DNA of 64,000 bases from an uncultured Muribaculaceae bacterium (GCA_944321725.1 CALUMI010000004.1:59229-123228), one strand, 5' to 3'. Numbered from the stretch's first letter, positions 53,549 to 63,566 are shown. The notes: generated by a model not told the origin, from the letters alone. Numbers and translations are program-made.

Positions 53549-54829
53549 ATGGACTACCGTATAAGACACGACAAAAGCGTCAAGGCAACAGAAGTCATGC
53601 TGCCGGCCTCGAAAAGCATCAGCAACCGATTGCTGATAATCGACGAGCTCTCCGGCCATGAAGGCAAATTTCACAACATCGCCGTGTGCGACGACACGAC
53701 GGCAATGCTCGACGCGCTACGCCTTTACCGCAATTCCTACAAGCGGCAGACACTGCCGGTCAACACCGGCGCGGCAGGAACGGCCACACGCTTTCTTACC
53801 GCGTTTTTCGCTTCGCAACAAGGAAGCGATGTGATGCTCGACGGGTCGCCAAGAATGCGCCAACGCCCGATAGACGAACTTGCCGACGTTTTACGCGGAC
53901 TTGGCGCAGAGATAACTCCTGTCATTCCTCCGGGCGGAGTTGGCTGCGGTGGCCTGCCATTGCACATTCTCGGAAAGAAGCTGTCATCACAAGGCCGGGA
54001 AATTCAAATAAGAGGCGAAATAAGCTCACAATACATATCCGCTTTGATGATGATAGCGCCATACGTCACAGGCGGGCTTTCACTCGTTTCTCCAACCGGA
54101 TTCATTTCTCGCCCTTACATAGAGATGACCGCCTCTCTCATGAGGCAATTCGGAGCGACAGTGGAAACAGGCGATAATTACGTAAAAATAGCCGAAGGCA
54201 AATACAACAATGTGGAAATGACAGTGGAAAGCGATTGGTCGGCCGCAAGCTATTGGTATGAAATAAAAGCCCTCAACCCAGATTTAGCAATAAAATTAAA
54301 CGGGCTGTGCAAGAACAGCCTGCAAGGCGACAGCCGCGTGGCTGAATATTTCCGGAATTTCGGAGTGACAACACAATTCGAGGGTGACAGTGCCATACTC
54401 GGATATGACAATTCTTTAATTACCCGAGAATTGCATCTTGACCTGTCAGGACAGCCCGATTTGGCACAGACAATAATCGTGACCGCCTGCCTGAGAGGCA
54501 TAAAGTTCAGAATAGACGGATTGGAAACTCTGAGAGTAAAGGAAACCGACCGGATAGCGGCGTTGGAAAGCGAATTGCGCAAATTAGGCTACCGACTGCG
54601 CCACACATTTGGCGCGGCGGGATTGGAATGGCATGGTGAAACAACCGATACCGGCAAAAATTTACGCATATCGACATTCAAGGACCATCGCATGGCAATG
54701 GCATTCGCCCCGACGGCACTGAAAATTCCCGGTTTGACGATAGAAGATGCCGGAGTTGTAAACAAATCATACCCAAAATATTGGGACGATTTGCGACAAG
54801 CAGGTTTCATATTGGAGGAAACAGAATGA
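53549..54829 (+). CDS. aroA: 3-phosphoshikimate 1-carboxyvinyltransferase (EPSP synthase)
   Basis: A 426-residue enzyme of aromatic amino acid synthesis. The motifs are LPASKSISNRLLI (phosphoshikimate/PEP site), NTGAAGTATRFL, DGSPRMRQRPI and, near the end, FKDHRMAMAFA. The region RVKETDRIAALESEL is also conserved. ATG 53549 is chosen because similarity starts there; the open frame upstream to 53492 is not conserved. Its stop overlaps the start of the next gene (ATGA). Confidence 0.93.
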   Translation: MDYRIRHDKSVKATEVMLPASKSISNRLLIIDELSGHEGKFHNIAVCDDTTAMLDALRLYRNSYKRQTLPVNTGAAGTATRFLTAFFASQQGSDVMLDGSPRMRQRPIDELADVLRGLGAEITPVIPPGGVGCGGLPLHILGKKLSSQGREIQIRGEISSQYISALMMIAPYVTGGLSLVSPTGFISRPYIEMTASLMRQFGATVETGDNYVKIAEGKYNNVEMTVESDWSAASYWYEIKALNPDLAIKLNGLCKNSLQGDSRVAEYFRNFGVTTQFEGDSAILGYDNSLITRELHLDLSGQPDLAQTIIVTACLRGIKFRIDGLETLRVKETDRIAALESELRKLGYRLRHTFGAAGLEWHGETTDTGKNLRISTFKDHRMAMAFAPTALKIPGLTIEDAGVVNKSYPKYWDDLRQAGFILEETE

Positions 54830-55275
54830 AAGGAGCACTGATAATATTGGCGGCAACAATATCAGCCGGACTGATACTGTATATTTTCCACCGCATTGGA
54901 GAAGCCCGCGAGCGTCGCAACCCGAAGCCGGCGGCACCCACTGACAACGAAGCGGAAAAGCAACTACCTGCTGAACAAGTTTGTTGCGGAATGCACATCA
55001 CATGCGAGAAAGACTCACTGCTGCAGGGCGTTTCCACAGAAATAGTGTATTACGACGACGAAGAATTAGACGAGTATGCCGGCATCTCGCCTGACGCCTA
55101 CACCAATGAGCAGACCGAGCAATTCCGCGATGTGCTGCTCACACTGCTGCCCGACGACATAGCTGGCTGGGCGCGCTCGCTGCAACTGCGCGGCATCGCG
55201 CTTCCCGAAGCCGTAAAAGAGGAGTTGCTGCTGCTTGTCAGCGAAGAGCGCGAGAAAAGAGCGGCAAACCATTGA
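54826..55275 (+). CDS. Small single-helix protein with CCGxHxxC motif, function unknown
   Basis: A 149-residue protein with an N-terminal membrane helix (ALIILAATISAGLILYIF), a charged linker and a compact domain. That domain begins with CCGMHITCEKDSLL and continues YYDDEELDEYAG. The three cysteines and the histidine could bind a metal. I recall similar proteins next to aroA in other Bacteroidales but do not know a function. It is coupled to aroA through an ATGA overlap. Confidence 0.7.
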   Translation: MKGALIILAATISAGLILYIFHRIGEARERRNPKPAAPTDNEAEKQLPAEQVCCGMHITCEKDSLLQGVSTEIVYYDDEELDEYAGISPDAYTNEQTEQFRDVLLTLLPDDIAGWARSLQLRGIALPEAVKEELLLLVSEEREKRAANH

Positions 55276-55276
55276 C

Positions 55277-55315
55277 AAAAAAATCTCCCTCCCGGCATAA
55301 CATCCGGCAGGGAGA
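55277..55315 (-). terminator. Strong terminator after the CoA-transferase gene
   Basis: TCTCCCT-c-CCGG (55284-55295) pairs with CCGG-c-AGGGAGA (55304-55315) around an 8-base loop. On the minus strand it is followed by seven T. It lies between two convergent genes (stops at 55275 and 55345). Confidence 0.85.
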
Positions 55316-55344
55316 ACCAACATTTATGAATATTCCTTAGACAA

Positions 55345-56838
55345 TCAGCAATAAGCGGACCAATCGGTCTTCGACATGTCACCTGATTTCATAAATTCCT
55401 CATGGAAACCGAAAGCGGCGCGCAAGCAGTGCGGAGTATGGCCGCCCTTTCCGAGTTTCAAGTAATCGCGCAGCAACTGCCGGTATGCCGGATGAGCGCA
55501 ATTCTCAATAATCAGATGCGCTTTCTCTTCCGGATCCTTTCCGCGCAGGTCGGCTATACCCTGATCGGTAATCAACACAGCAACCGAATGCTCGCTATGA
55601 TCGAGATGCGAAACCATCGGAACGATGGTGCTTATTTTTCCTTCCTTAGTTATCGACGGGCAACTGAATATCGAGATATAGGCGTTGCGGGTAAAGTCGC
55701 CCGATCCGCCTATGCCGTTCATCATCTTCGTGCCTGTCACATGAGTGGAATTGACGTTGCCGAATATATCAGCCTCAAGCGCGGTATTCATCGTTATCAG
55801 GCCAAGCCGGCGTATTATTTCCGGATTGTTGGAGATTTCACCCGGACGGATAAGCACTTTATCGCGGAAGAAATCGATATTTCCGAAAAAGCGGTCCATC
55901 GTTTCGTCGGAGAACGTGAGAGCGCATGTGCTTGCAAAACGGCATTTACCTTTTTCCATAAGGTCAATCACCGCATCCTGAATAACTTCAGTGTACATCT
56001 CAAATTGCGGTATTTCCGCGCTCTCCTCCAACCCGTGGAGCACGGCATTGGCAATATTGCCCACACCCGACTGCAACGGTAAAAATCCTTTAGGAATACG
56101 TCCGGCGCGCAATTCTCCGACAAGAAACTTGCAAACATTCTCGCCGATGCGCATTGTCGTTTCATCAATTGGAGCAAAACCGTGCACATGGTCGCTGCTC
56201 GACGAATGCACAATCCCAACTATTTTCTTCGGGTCGACTTTAAGCACAGTCGAGCCGATGCGGTCAGATGGCTTGTAGATAGGTATCTCACGGCGATAAG
56301 GGGGATCGGCCGGCACATAAATATCATGCAAACCGCGTATTTCCGACGGGATATGCTCGTTAAGCTCGATTATTATTTTCTCGGCCATTTGCGCAAAAGT
56401 AGGGATATTTCCAATACCCGCGCCAAGCAGTATTTCCCCGTCATCAGTCACGTCGGCTGCCTCAATAATGGCAAAATCGACTTTGCCGAAAAATCCGTAG
56501 CGCATGTTCTGCGCAAGTTGCGACAGATGAAGATCAAAGTAATGGATTTTATGGGAGTTGATGGCATTGCGCGTATCTTTGCACGACTGATACGGCGTAC
56601 GTGTATTTACCGCGTCAGCGCGGCTGAGCTCCCCGTCGATATAATCGTTGGTCGACGCTCCGGTAAACACATTAATCTTAAACTCCCGTCCGGCCTCATG
56701 CTCTTTTTTGGCTTTGGCGGCGATAGCCGGAGCCACCACTTTCGGTGTGCCCGCCGCAGTAAAGCCCGAAAAGCTCACCGTAGCGCCATTATGCACCAAA
56801 TCGGCGGCTTGTTCTGCTGTCATTATAGGAAAAGACAT
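55345..56838 (-). CDS. Acetyl-CoA hydrolase/succinyl-CoA:acetate CoA-transferase family
   Basis: A 497-residue family I CoA-transferase. The N-terminal half carries VSFSGFTAAGTPKVV. The second half has the catalytic-region EADIFGNVNSTHVTGTKMMNGIGGSGDF, typical of Cat1/AarC-type enzymes. These move CoA between succinyl-CoA and acetate, or hydrolyse acetyl-CoA. In an anaerobe a role in acetate or propionate/succinate metabolism is likely. It is monocistronic between a TAATTTTG box and a strong terminator. Confidence 0.88.
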   Translation of the reverse strand: MSFPIMTAEQAADLVHNGATVSFSGFTAAGTPKVVAPAIAAKAKKEHEAGREFKINVFTGASTNDYIDGELSRADAVNTRTPYQSCKDTRNAINSHKIHYFDLHLSQLAQNMRYGFFGKVDFAIIEAADVTDDGEILLGAGIGNIPTFAQMAEKIIIELNEHIPSEIRGLHDIYVPADPPYRREIPIYKPSDRIGSTVLKVDPKKIVGIVHSSSSDHVHGFAPIDETTMRIGENVCKFLVGELRAGRIPKGFLPLQSGVGNIANAVLHGLEESAEIPQFEMYTEVIQDAVIDLMEKGKCRFASTCALTFSDETMDRFFGNIDFFRDKVLIRPGEISNNPEIIRRLGLITMNTALEADIFGNVNSTHVTGTKMMNGIGGSGDFTRNAYISIFSCPSITKEGKISTIVPMVSHLDHSEHSVAVLITDQGIADLRGKDPEEKAHLIIENCAHPAYRQLLRDYLKLGKGGHTPHCLRAAFGFHEEFMKSGDMSKTDWSAYC

Positions 56839-56875
56839 AATGTATGATTTAAAATGTGAATTTACTTATTAACTG

Positions 56876-56883
56876 CAAAATTA
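56876..56883 (-). promoter_or_regulatory. Candidate -7 box for the CoA-transferase gene
   Basis: On the minus strand TAATTTTG fits TAnnTTTG, 37 bp before the ATG at 56838. Confidence 0.35.
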
Positions 56884-56930
56884 GTGATTTTTACAGAAGT
56901 AATATTTGTTTTGCGCCAATAAAGTTTCAT

Positions 56931-59900
56931 CTATATGGTCTGCATCGATGAAATAAGGCTCAATATATCCACCGCGTCGTGCACGGTCGGCACGTTGGCT
57001 ATAAGCATCGAGCGTTTGCCGTTGTTGTCGCGCAGCTGGCAACGCCGGGGATTGTCCTGCAAGAAATGCAGAATACGTCCGAAAGCCGGCGACTGGTAAT
57101 AAGCCACATTGTCGCCTGAAACAAAATACAGGTGCATCCTGCCCTGCTTAAGCACTATTTTCTCTATGCCGAGCGTACGCGCAATGCGCCGCAACGTCAC
57201 CACCAAAATCAATTCCATGGCCTTATAGGGAATCTTTCCGAAACGGTCTTCAATACGCTTGCAGAAAGCATCCACCTCTTCTTGGGTTTCCATGTTGTCA
57301 AGCTCCTGATAAAGCAGAATACGCTCACTCTCCTGCGGAACAAATGTGGCCGGGAAAAGTATTTCGAGGTCGCTTTCGATAGTACAGTCGGAGGTATACG
57401 ACTTGTCATCGCGGCTCTCATCGGCAAACGTGTCGGCAAACTCTTCCGTTTTCAATTCGAGCACAGCCTCTTTCAGTATTTTTTGATAAGTCTCATAACC
57501 GAGATCGGCAATGAAACCGCTTTGCTCGGCTCCAAGCAGATTGCCGGCTCCGCGTATGTCGAGGTCCTGCATCGCGATATGGATTCCGCTCCCGAGATCA
57601 GAAAAACTCTCGATAGCCTGCAACCTGCGCCGCGAAACAGGAGAGAGAGGCAATCCCGGCGGCACAAGCAGATAGCAGAACGCTTTTTTATTGCTCCGGC
57701 CAACCCGTCCTCTGAGCTGATGCAACTCGCTAAGCCCGAAATTTTGGGCGTTGTTGATTATTATCGTGTTGACATTCGGCATATCGATGCCCGACTCTAT
57801 TATGGTAGTGGCAAGAAGCACATCATATTTATGGGCGGCAAAATCGATAATTGTCTGCTCCAACTTGTCAGACGGCATTTGCCCGTGCCCCACCACTGTA
57901 CGCGCGTCGGGGACAAGCCGGCGAACCCTCGCCTCAAGCTCGAAAAGCTGCTCGATACGATTATTTACGACAAAGACCTGTCCGCCGCGTGCAAGCTCAA
58001 AATTAACAGCCTCGCGAAATATATCGTCATCGAGGGCGGCAACTGTCGTCAATATGGGATAACGGTTGGGCGGCGGGGTGTTAATAGTGCTGAGATCGCG
58101 CGCTCCCATCAATGAGAACTGCAAAGTACGCGGAATCGGAGTGGCCGACATGGTGAGCGTATCGACATTCACTTTCATCTGCTTCAATTTCTCTTTGACA
58201 CCAACCCCGAATTTTTGCTCCTCATCGACAATCAGCAAGCCTAAATCTTTGAATTTAACCCCTTTGCCAATCAGCTTATGAGTGCCTATTATTATGTCGA
58301 TTTTTCCGGAGGCGAGCTCGGAAAGTATTGTTTTCACGTCTTTTGGCTTCCGGGCGCGCGTAAGATAATCCACTTTTACAGGAAAATCTTTCAAACGCGA
58401 TGAGAAGGTAATGAAATGCTGATAAGCAAGCACTGTCGTGGGCACAAGAACAGCTGTCTGCTTTCCGTCGACAGCGGCCTTGAACGCTGCCCTGATGGCC
58501 ACTTCCGTCTTCCCGAACCCAACATCACCGCAAATCAGCCTGTCCATCGGGCGGTCACTCTCCATATCCGCCTTGACGGCCTGTGTCGCTTTAAGCTGGT
58601 CAGGAGTGTCCTCATAGATAAACGAGGCCTCAAGCTCCTGCTGCAAATATCCATCGGGAGAAAACGCGAAGCCCTTTTCATCGCGTCGGGCGGCGTAAAG
58701 TTTTATGAGGTCGCGGGCGATGTCCTTCAGCTTGCTCTTTGTGCGCTCTTTCATCTTGTTCCACGCACCCGACCCAAGTTTGTTAAGACGAGGCTCAACC
58801 CCTTCTTTCCCACGATATTTCGCAAGTTTATGGAGCGAATGAATCGACACGAAAATTTTGTCGTCGTTCAGATAGGTGAGCTTTATCATCTCCTGCATCT
58901 TTCCGTTGACATTCGTCCGCACCAAGCCACCGAATTTACCCACACCATGGTCGACATGCACAATATAGTCGCCCACTTCGATTTGCGACAGCTCTTTCAA
59001 CGACAACGCAAGTTTTCCGGAACGCACACGGTCGCTTTTGAGCGTGTATTTATGAAACCGCTCGAAAATCTGATGATCGGTGAATACGCAGATTTTCAAG
59101 TCATGGTCAACAAACCCCTCATGGACCGTGTTGAGAACGGGCTCAAACGGGATACGGTCGCCACGGTCGCTGAAAATCATCCGCAACCGCTCAAACTGCG
59201 GCTCGTTGTCCGACAGTATGTAAATCTTATATCCCTTACCCTCAAATTCTTTGAACGATTCGCTGATTATATCGAAATTCTTGTGGAACACGCCTTGCAA
59301 CGAGCAGTTGAAAGCAATACGGGCATCATATTTCCCGGTATTGTTCATCCCATAATGCACCTGCCGGAACGCATCGAGCGCTGATATAAACTCTTCCGGG
59401 TCGACAATGTTAAGCATCGCATTCGCATCGCCCTCTTTTGCTATTACAGTGCTTTCCGAAATTGTTTCGGACGCGACAGCTTTTATGCGCGACTCAAGCC
59501 ATTCGCGGTCGTGAAGCAGCAATACAGTGTCATTGCCCACATACGACAGCAGCGAGCGCGCTCCTGCCGAATGCCCGCTGATATTGTTTACAACGCAAAT
59601 ACTGTCTGTCTGCTGCTCAGACAATTGCGTTTCTATGTTAAATGTACGGATGCTTTCTATCTCATCGCCGAAAAAATCTATACGGTAAGGCAACTCGTTG
59701 GCAAAAGAAAAAATATCGAGTATCGAGCCGCGCACGGCAAACTGCCCCGGCTCATACACATAATCGACCTCATTAAACCCGTATTCCCGCAATTTTTGCG
59801 CCGTCAGAGTCATGTCGGCAATGCCGCCTTTTGTGAATTGCAGCGTTTCCGACTTGATTTTTTCCTTCGAGGCGACCTTTTCGGCAAGAGCCTCCGGATA

Positions 59901-60266
59901 TGTGACCACCCATCGGAGTCTGCCGTCGTCCCACCGATTCAGCACTTCCGCCCGCAAAATCTGCGACGGAGGATCCTCTTGTCCGTATTTTATATCGCGC
60001 TTATATCCCGAGGGAAACAGCAACACGTCTGTATCACCGTTTATCCGGCATAAATCATTGTAAAGATAGCCGGCCTCGTCGAGGTCGTTGGCAACAATCA
60101 AATAAGGAGATTCTTTCTCCGGCAAACGGGAAAAAAGCATTGCCGCCGACGAGCCTGCAAGCCCGTCCAACGCAAAAGTTTTTATTTGTTTGTTGCCAAT
60201 AATGTCGCTTAAAGCCTTACGCCGCGACAATGTATCGAACAAATCACATAATTCGGAAATTTTCAT
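56931..60266 (-). CDS. mfd: Transcription-repair coupling factor
   Basis: An 1111-residue DNA translocase that pushes stalled RNA polymerase off damage and recruits UvrA. The UvrB-like N-terminal module is present (QEDPPSQILRAEVLNRW, FAVRGSILDIFSFA). The CarD-like polymerase-interacting domain (EVGDYIVHVDHGVGKFGGL) follows. The helicase motor has GDVGFGKTEVAIRAA (Walker A), VDEEQKFGV (DEEQ) and the QLRGRVGRS motif VI. The C-terminal TRCF domain closes the protein. ATG 60266 (KISELCDLF) is preferred over an open extension to 60344. Confidence 0.95.
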   Translation of the reverse strand: MKISELCDLFDTLSRRKALSDIIGNKQIKTFALDGLAGSSAAMLFSRLPEKESPYLIVANDLDEAGYLYNDLCRINGDTDVLLFPSGYKRDIKYGQEDPPSQILRAEVLNRWDDGRLRWVVTYPEALAEKVASKEKIKSETLQFTKGGIADMTLTAQKLREYGFNEVDYVYEPGQFAVRGSILDIFSFANELPYRIDFFGDEIESIRTFNIETQLSEQQTDSICVVNNISGHSAGARSLLSYVGNDTVLLLHDREWLESRIKAVASETISESTVIAKEGDANAMLNIVDPEEFISALDAFRQVHYGMNNTGKYDARIAFNCSLQGVFHKNFDIISESFKEFEGKGYKIYILSDNEPQFERLRMIFSDRGDRIPFEPVLNTVHEGFVDHDLKICVFTDHQIFERFHKYTLKSDRVRSGKLALSLKELSQIEVGDYIVHVDHGVGKFGGLVRTNVNGKMQEMIKLTYLNDDKIFVSIHSLHKLAKYRGKEGVEPRLNKLGSGAWNKMKERTKSKLKDIARDLIKLYAARRDEKGFAFSPDGYLQQELEASFIYEDTPDQLKATQAVKADMESDRPMDRLICGDVGFGKTEVAIRAAFKAAVDGKQTAVLVPTTVLAYQHFITFSSRLKDFPVKVDYLTRARKPKDVKTILSELASGKIDIIIGTHKLIGKGVKFKDLGLLIVDEEQKFGVGVKEKLKQMKVNVDTLTMSATPIPRTLQFSLMGARDLSTINTPPPNRYPILTTVAALDDDIFREAVNFELARGGQVFVVNNRIEQLFELEARVRRLVPDARTVVGHGQMPSDKLEQTIIDFAAHKYDVLLATTIIESGIDMPNVNTIIINNAQNFGLSELHQLRGRVGRSNKKAFCYLLVPPGLPLSPVSRRRLQAIESFSDLGSGIHIAMQDLDIRGAGNLLGAEQSGFIADLGYETYQKILKEAVLELKTEEFADTFADESRDDKSYTSDCTIESDLEILFPATFVPQESERILLYQELDNMETQEEVDAFCKRIEDRFGKIPYKAMELILVVTLRRIARTLGIEKIVLKQGRMHLYFVSGDNVAYYQSPAFGRILHFLQDNPRRCQLRDNNGKRSMLIANVPTVHDAVDILSLISSMQTI

Positions 60267-60340
60267 TACAGCAATTTGATATTGCAAAGGTATATAAAGA
60301 ATTCGATTTTTCACGTCAGGCTCATAAGAATGCCAAAACT

Positions 60341-61006
60341 TCAATGGGGCTTAAAAATCTGCATCTTCACCCCGAAAGAAAAACGCAGAATGTCGCGCAT
60401 ACTGACTGTACGGTTTGTCGCCTTGCTGACTATATACAGCTCGTTGGTGCCAATCTCGTAAAACACCCCGATCCCGCGCAGCCACTCATACCTGTCCGGA
60501 TAAAACGTGAGGCTCTGCCCCAAGAATATCGAAGTGCGCACTTTTGAACTGAAATTATAATAACGGTTAGGATATTTTCCCGGCTCACGCTGCCAAAAAT
60601 CCTCTCCGTTGATTGCCGTGAAATAGAGTCCGCAGGTCAGCGGCTCATACGACAGCCAATCACACACACGAATGCTCCACGGGGTATAGGTCTGCTTCAC
60701 CGTAAACGTAAAATGCAGCTTGTCGGAGTAGCGTTTCGGCAGAAAACCAACAAAAAAATCACTGTTCCACTGATTGCGCCTGCCGTATTCCCAACCGGCT
60801 CCAAAAGAAAGAAATCCCATACCTCCGGCATACTGCACCTTCACGTTTTTAGGCTTCAACCGCTCCCAGCCGTCGTATTTCCAATTAACCCGCTTATCCC
60901 AACGGCGGACAGCTACTGTATCGGCAGCACCGGCAAGCACAACGCCACACGTCTGCAACACCATACAAGCTGCCAACAGCCTAAAAATCCACCGCCTCAT
61001 ACTCAT
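60341..61006 (-). CDS. Exported protein, probable outer-membrane barrel, function unknown
   Basis: A 221-residue exported protein with a signal peptide (RRWIFRLLAACMVLQTCGVVLAG). Its mature part has many beta-strand-like stretches with aromatic residues, such as GGMGFLSFGAGWEYGRR, KLHFTFTVKQTYTPW and FSFGVKMQIFKPH. It probably forms a small outer-membrane barrel. The start at 61006 (or 61000) lies within the end of the phosphoesterase gene, so both are translated together. No family is recognised. Confidence 0.65.
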   Translation of the reverse strand: MSMRRWIFRLLAACMVLQTCGVVLAGAADTVAVRRWDKRVNWKYDGWERLKPKNVKVQYAGGMGFLSFGAGWEYGRRNQWNSDFFVGFLPKRYSDKLHFTFTVKQTYTPWSIRVCDWLSYEPLTCGLYFTAINGEDFWQREPGKYPNRYYNFSSKVRTSIFLGQSLTFYPDRYEWLRGIGVFYEIGTNELYIVSKATNRTVSMRDILRFSFGVKMQIFKPH

Positions 61007-61799
61007 AACCGTTCTCGTCAATGGTGAAATGAAGATAGACACGCTTCTTTACGCACGGACACTGATAATAAATCACCCCATCATCAAAAAAATCATCGGC
61101 AGCAAGCTGATGCCCATGCCCGTAAACACAGAATTGCAATCCCGGCAACCGGCGCAGATAAAACTCAAACACATCGGCAATGTTATTGTTAAACTGCTCA
61201 GAATAAGGCCCGGCATGCATGGCCACAACCGTTTTATCCACATCGTCCGGACTGTTTTCGATTGCGCCGCCCAAGAACGACAAGTCAGGGACGGCCTCAG
61301 AATAGTCAAACTCCAAAGCGTTGGTATTGACACAAACAAATTGCACATTGCCCGCCTTAAAAACAAAATTATCGTCGCCAAAGACACGATTGAACACCTG
61401 CTTTCCGGTAGCCACACAGTCATGGTTGCCAAGCAGGCACACATAAGGAACCGTCAATTTCTCCAAAATGTCGCGCTGCAGCTCAAACTCCAACTTTGCG
61501 CCAAAATCCGAAAGGTCGCCTGTATGCAGCACAAAGTCGATGTCGCCGCGTGCATTTATGCTAGCCACAGCATCTTCCGTTTCATCATACCAACGCTGGG
61601 TGTCGCTTATCACAGCAAATGAAATCCCGTCTCTCCCATCCAAAACAGTTTCTATTTCGGCAATATTTTCTTTATTGACATCCGTTTTTCCGTTTATGTC
61701 AAGATCGTAAGGATGATATTCTATCATATCACACCCCGCCGACAACAACGACAAAGCCGCCAACCAGCTAATCCCACTTTTTCCTAAAGCAACATTCAT
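60981..61799 (-). CDS. Calcineurin-like metallophosphoesterase lipoprotein
   Basis: A 272-residue lipoprotein (lipobox LSAGC) in the periplasm or outer membrane. The metal motifs are complete: ISDTQRW, HTGDLSDFG, LLGNHDC, AMHAGPY and YGHGHQ. The DTQ variant is common in exported members of this family. It may hydrolyse phosphodiesters or phosphomonoesters; the substrate is unknown. It overlaps the following exported barrel gene by 26 bp, suggesting a shared role in the envelope. Confidence 0.82.
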   Translation of the reverse strand: MNVALGKSGISWLAALSLLSAGCDMIEYHPYDLDINGKTDVNKENIAEIETVLDGRDGISFAVISDTQRWYDETEDAVASINARGDIDFVLHTGDLSDFGAKLEFELQRDILEKLTVPYVCLLGNHDCVATGKQVFNRVFGDDNFVFKAGNVQFVCVNTNALEFDYSEAVPDLSFLGGAIENSPDDVDKTVVAMHAGPYSEQFNNNIADVFEFYLRRLPGLQFCVYGHGHQLAADDFFDDGVIYYQCPCVKKRVYLHFTIDENGYEYEAVDF

Positions 61800-61928
61800 A
61801 ACGCAAATTTCTGAAAATTTCCCACTCGCACTATTATCGCATCGGCCTGATAATTATCCTAAAAGGCGGTTGTTGTAGCTATATTTACAGAACTATGGCT
61901 AAATTTGCCAAAGCCAAACTCCGAAAAA

Positions 61929-62630
61929 ATGACAAGACGAATATTAGAAGACAAAGATTTCGGCAAAATAATAGTAGGGACACGCTCCAATGCCCGCAAC
62001 ATATCGCTCGGAGTCCGCGCCGACGGCCTCCATGTGACGGTGCCGCCCTATACAAAACTCGCCACAATCATTGAAAGCGTCGACCGGTACCGCCAACAAC
62101 TGCTGCCCTCGTTTGAGAGAATCAAGCCACAGACAATCGGCCCCGATTTCCGGATCCGCACCGAATGCTTCATGCTAAAACTCCTGCCCGGCAGAAACCG
62201 TAACTTCACACTTCATTACGAAGAAAGCGAGGTGACACTTTTCTATCCCGCCAATACCGATTTCAGCGATAAGGCCGCACAAACAACCATCCGCAACGGC
62301 ATCATACGTGCGATGAAACATTGTGCCGCATCGGTGCTGCCACCAATATTGGAAATGTTTGCACAACGGCATCATCTGAAATATAAAAAAGTGAAAATCA
62401 ACGGGGCGCGAAGCCGTTGGGGAAGCTGTACGGCAGCCGGCACAATCAATCTTTCGTGCTATCTCATGCTCCTCCCACCACATCTTTCCGACTATGTATT
62501 GCTTCACGAGCTTGCGCACACGGTTGAAATGAACCACGGTCCTCGTTTTTGGCAATTACTTGACTCGCTGACAGAAAGCAAAGCCATGAACCTCAGAAAA
62601 GAGCTGCGCAATTATCGCCTGCCATTCTGA
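61929..62630 (+). CDS. YgjP-like (DUF45/M48-related) metallopeptidase
   Basis: A 233-residue cytosolic protein. The zinc motif HELAHTVEMNHGPRFW (two His plus the NH pair) and the preceding NGARSRWGSCTAAGTINLSCYLML block define the YgjP/DUF45 group. Its members resemble SprT-type proteases and often accompany restriction or repair systems. ATG 61929 is used; the open frame upstream has only a TTG start. It is divergent from the phosphoesterase pair. Confidence 0.85.
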   Translation: MTRRILEDKDFGKIIVGTRSNARNISLGVRADGLHVTVPPYTKLATIIESVDRYRQQLLPSFERIKPQTIGPDFRIRTECFMLKLLPGRNRNFTLHYEESEVTLFYPANTDFSDKAAQTTIRNGIIRAMKHCAASVLPPILEMFAQRHHLKYKKVKINGARSRWGSCTAAGTINLSCYLMLLPPHLSDYVLLHELAHTVEMNHGPRFWQLLDSLTESKAMNLRKELRNYRLPF

Positions 62631-62770
62631 GCAATAAACACAACAACCCCTAATTTCCTCGCCGCGTCGTCTGTAAGCCGCACCTTATTCCAACACGCGA
62701 ACTTGTTACCCTAAAACATGTCAAGCCAAAGAGGAGTGTCTTGCAAACAGACAAAACCATGTCCGGACAG

Positions 62771-63430
62771 TCATTTCACGTTAGAATAGGAAACCGTGAT
62801 TATGCCTTCGTCATTTTCAGCGACTCTGACAAACACCGTACCTGCTCCGCCATCAAAAGTATCCTGATATTTCCCTTCCTCACCGGCCACAGGCATATAC
62901 CGCTCTTCAAGAAACAGCTTTACGGCATCCATACTTGTGCCCGGTTTCAAAACTACTTCCGACCGATAGAGCACATCCTTATCGCCTGCAAAATAAAAGC
63001 CGAAACTTGCCGATGCTCCCATCTCGTCAAGAGTATAGATTATCCCATCTCCGGAAGAGGAATATTCTTCTCCGTACATTTTCTCTATGATATCTTTCCT
63101 GACCGTAAAATCCGAATGATACGGCTCTACGAGCAGCGAGCTGACAGGCACGACATTAACCGTGATATAATCCTGTTCGGAACCGCTTTTAACGCCCACC
63201 ATTGTTTCTCCCACATAATTAGCCGTAATCAACCCGTTCTCATCCACAGTGGCATGAAACTCATCCATGCTGCCGAAACGTACAGGCTGCTCCGAAATGA
63301 CCTCAATTTGCGATTGTTCGCCTTTATGCAGGGAAATCTGCTTGGAAGAGGTAATCACCATTGATTCGTCATCACCACATGCCGACAACAACAGCATTGG
63401 TAGCACTGTCAAAAAAATCAATTTTCTCAT
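62771..63430 (-). CDS. Lipoprotein with bacterial Ig-like domain
   Basis: A 219-residue lipoprotein (lipobox LLSACG). Residues about 25-95 resemble a group 2 bacterial Ig-like domain (ISLHKGEQSQIEV ... VDENGLITANYVGETMVGV). A second domain ends VRVAENDEGIITVSYSN, a pattern seen in other Bacteroidales exported proteins. ATG 63430 gives a normal signal peptide; the longer frame to 63493 does not. Function unknown. Confidence 0.7.
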   Translation of the reverse strand: MRKLIFLTVLPMLLLSACGDDESMVITSSKQISLHKGEQSQIEVISEQPVRFGSMDEFHATVDENGLITANYVGETMVGVKSGSEQDYITVNVVPVSSLLVEPYHSDFTVRKDIIEKMYGEEYSSSGDGIIYTLDEMGASASFGFYFAGDKDVLYRSEVVLKPGTSMDAVKLFLEERYMPVAGEEGKYQDTFDGGAGTVFVRVAENDEGIITVSYSNVK

Positions 63431-63518
63431 AAACACAAATTTACCGGCAAATTTAGCATAATTCATCCGTTTACAGAAAAATATTGGTGGCAATAAGAAT
63501 GGCGCTTACATCAATAAT

Positions 63519-63549
63519 TTTGAATAAATCCGGAGATTTATTATCTTTG
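63519..63549 (+). promoter_or_regulatory. Consensus promoter before the broken ATPase gene
   Basis: TTTG (63519-63522), a 19-bp spacer and TATCTTTG (63542-63549) match the consensus exactly. Confidence 0.65.
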
Positions 63550-63550
63550 C

Positions 63551-63566
63551 CTAATAAAATTATTAG
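63551..63566. promoter_or_regulatory. 16-bp palindrome at the transcription start
   Basis: CTAATAA-AA-TTATTAG is a perfect inverted repeat directly after the -7 box, where a repressor would block transcription. Confidence 0.35.
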
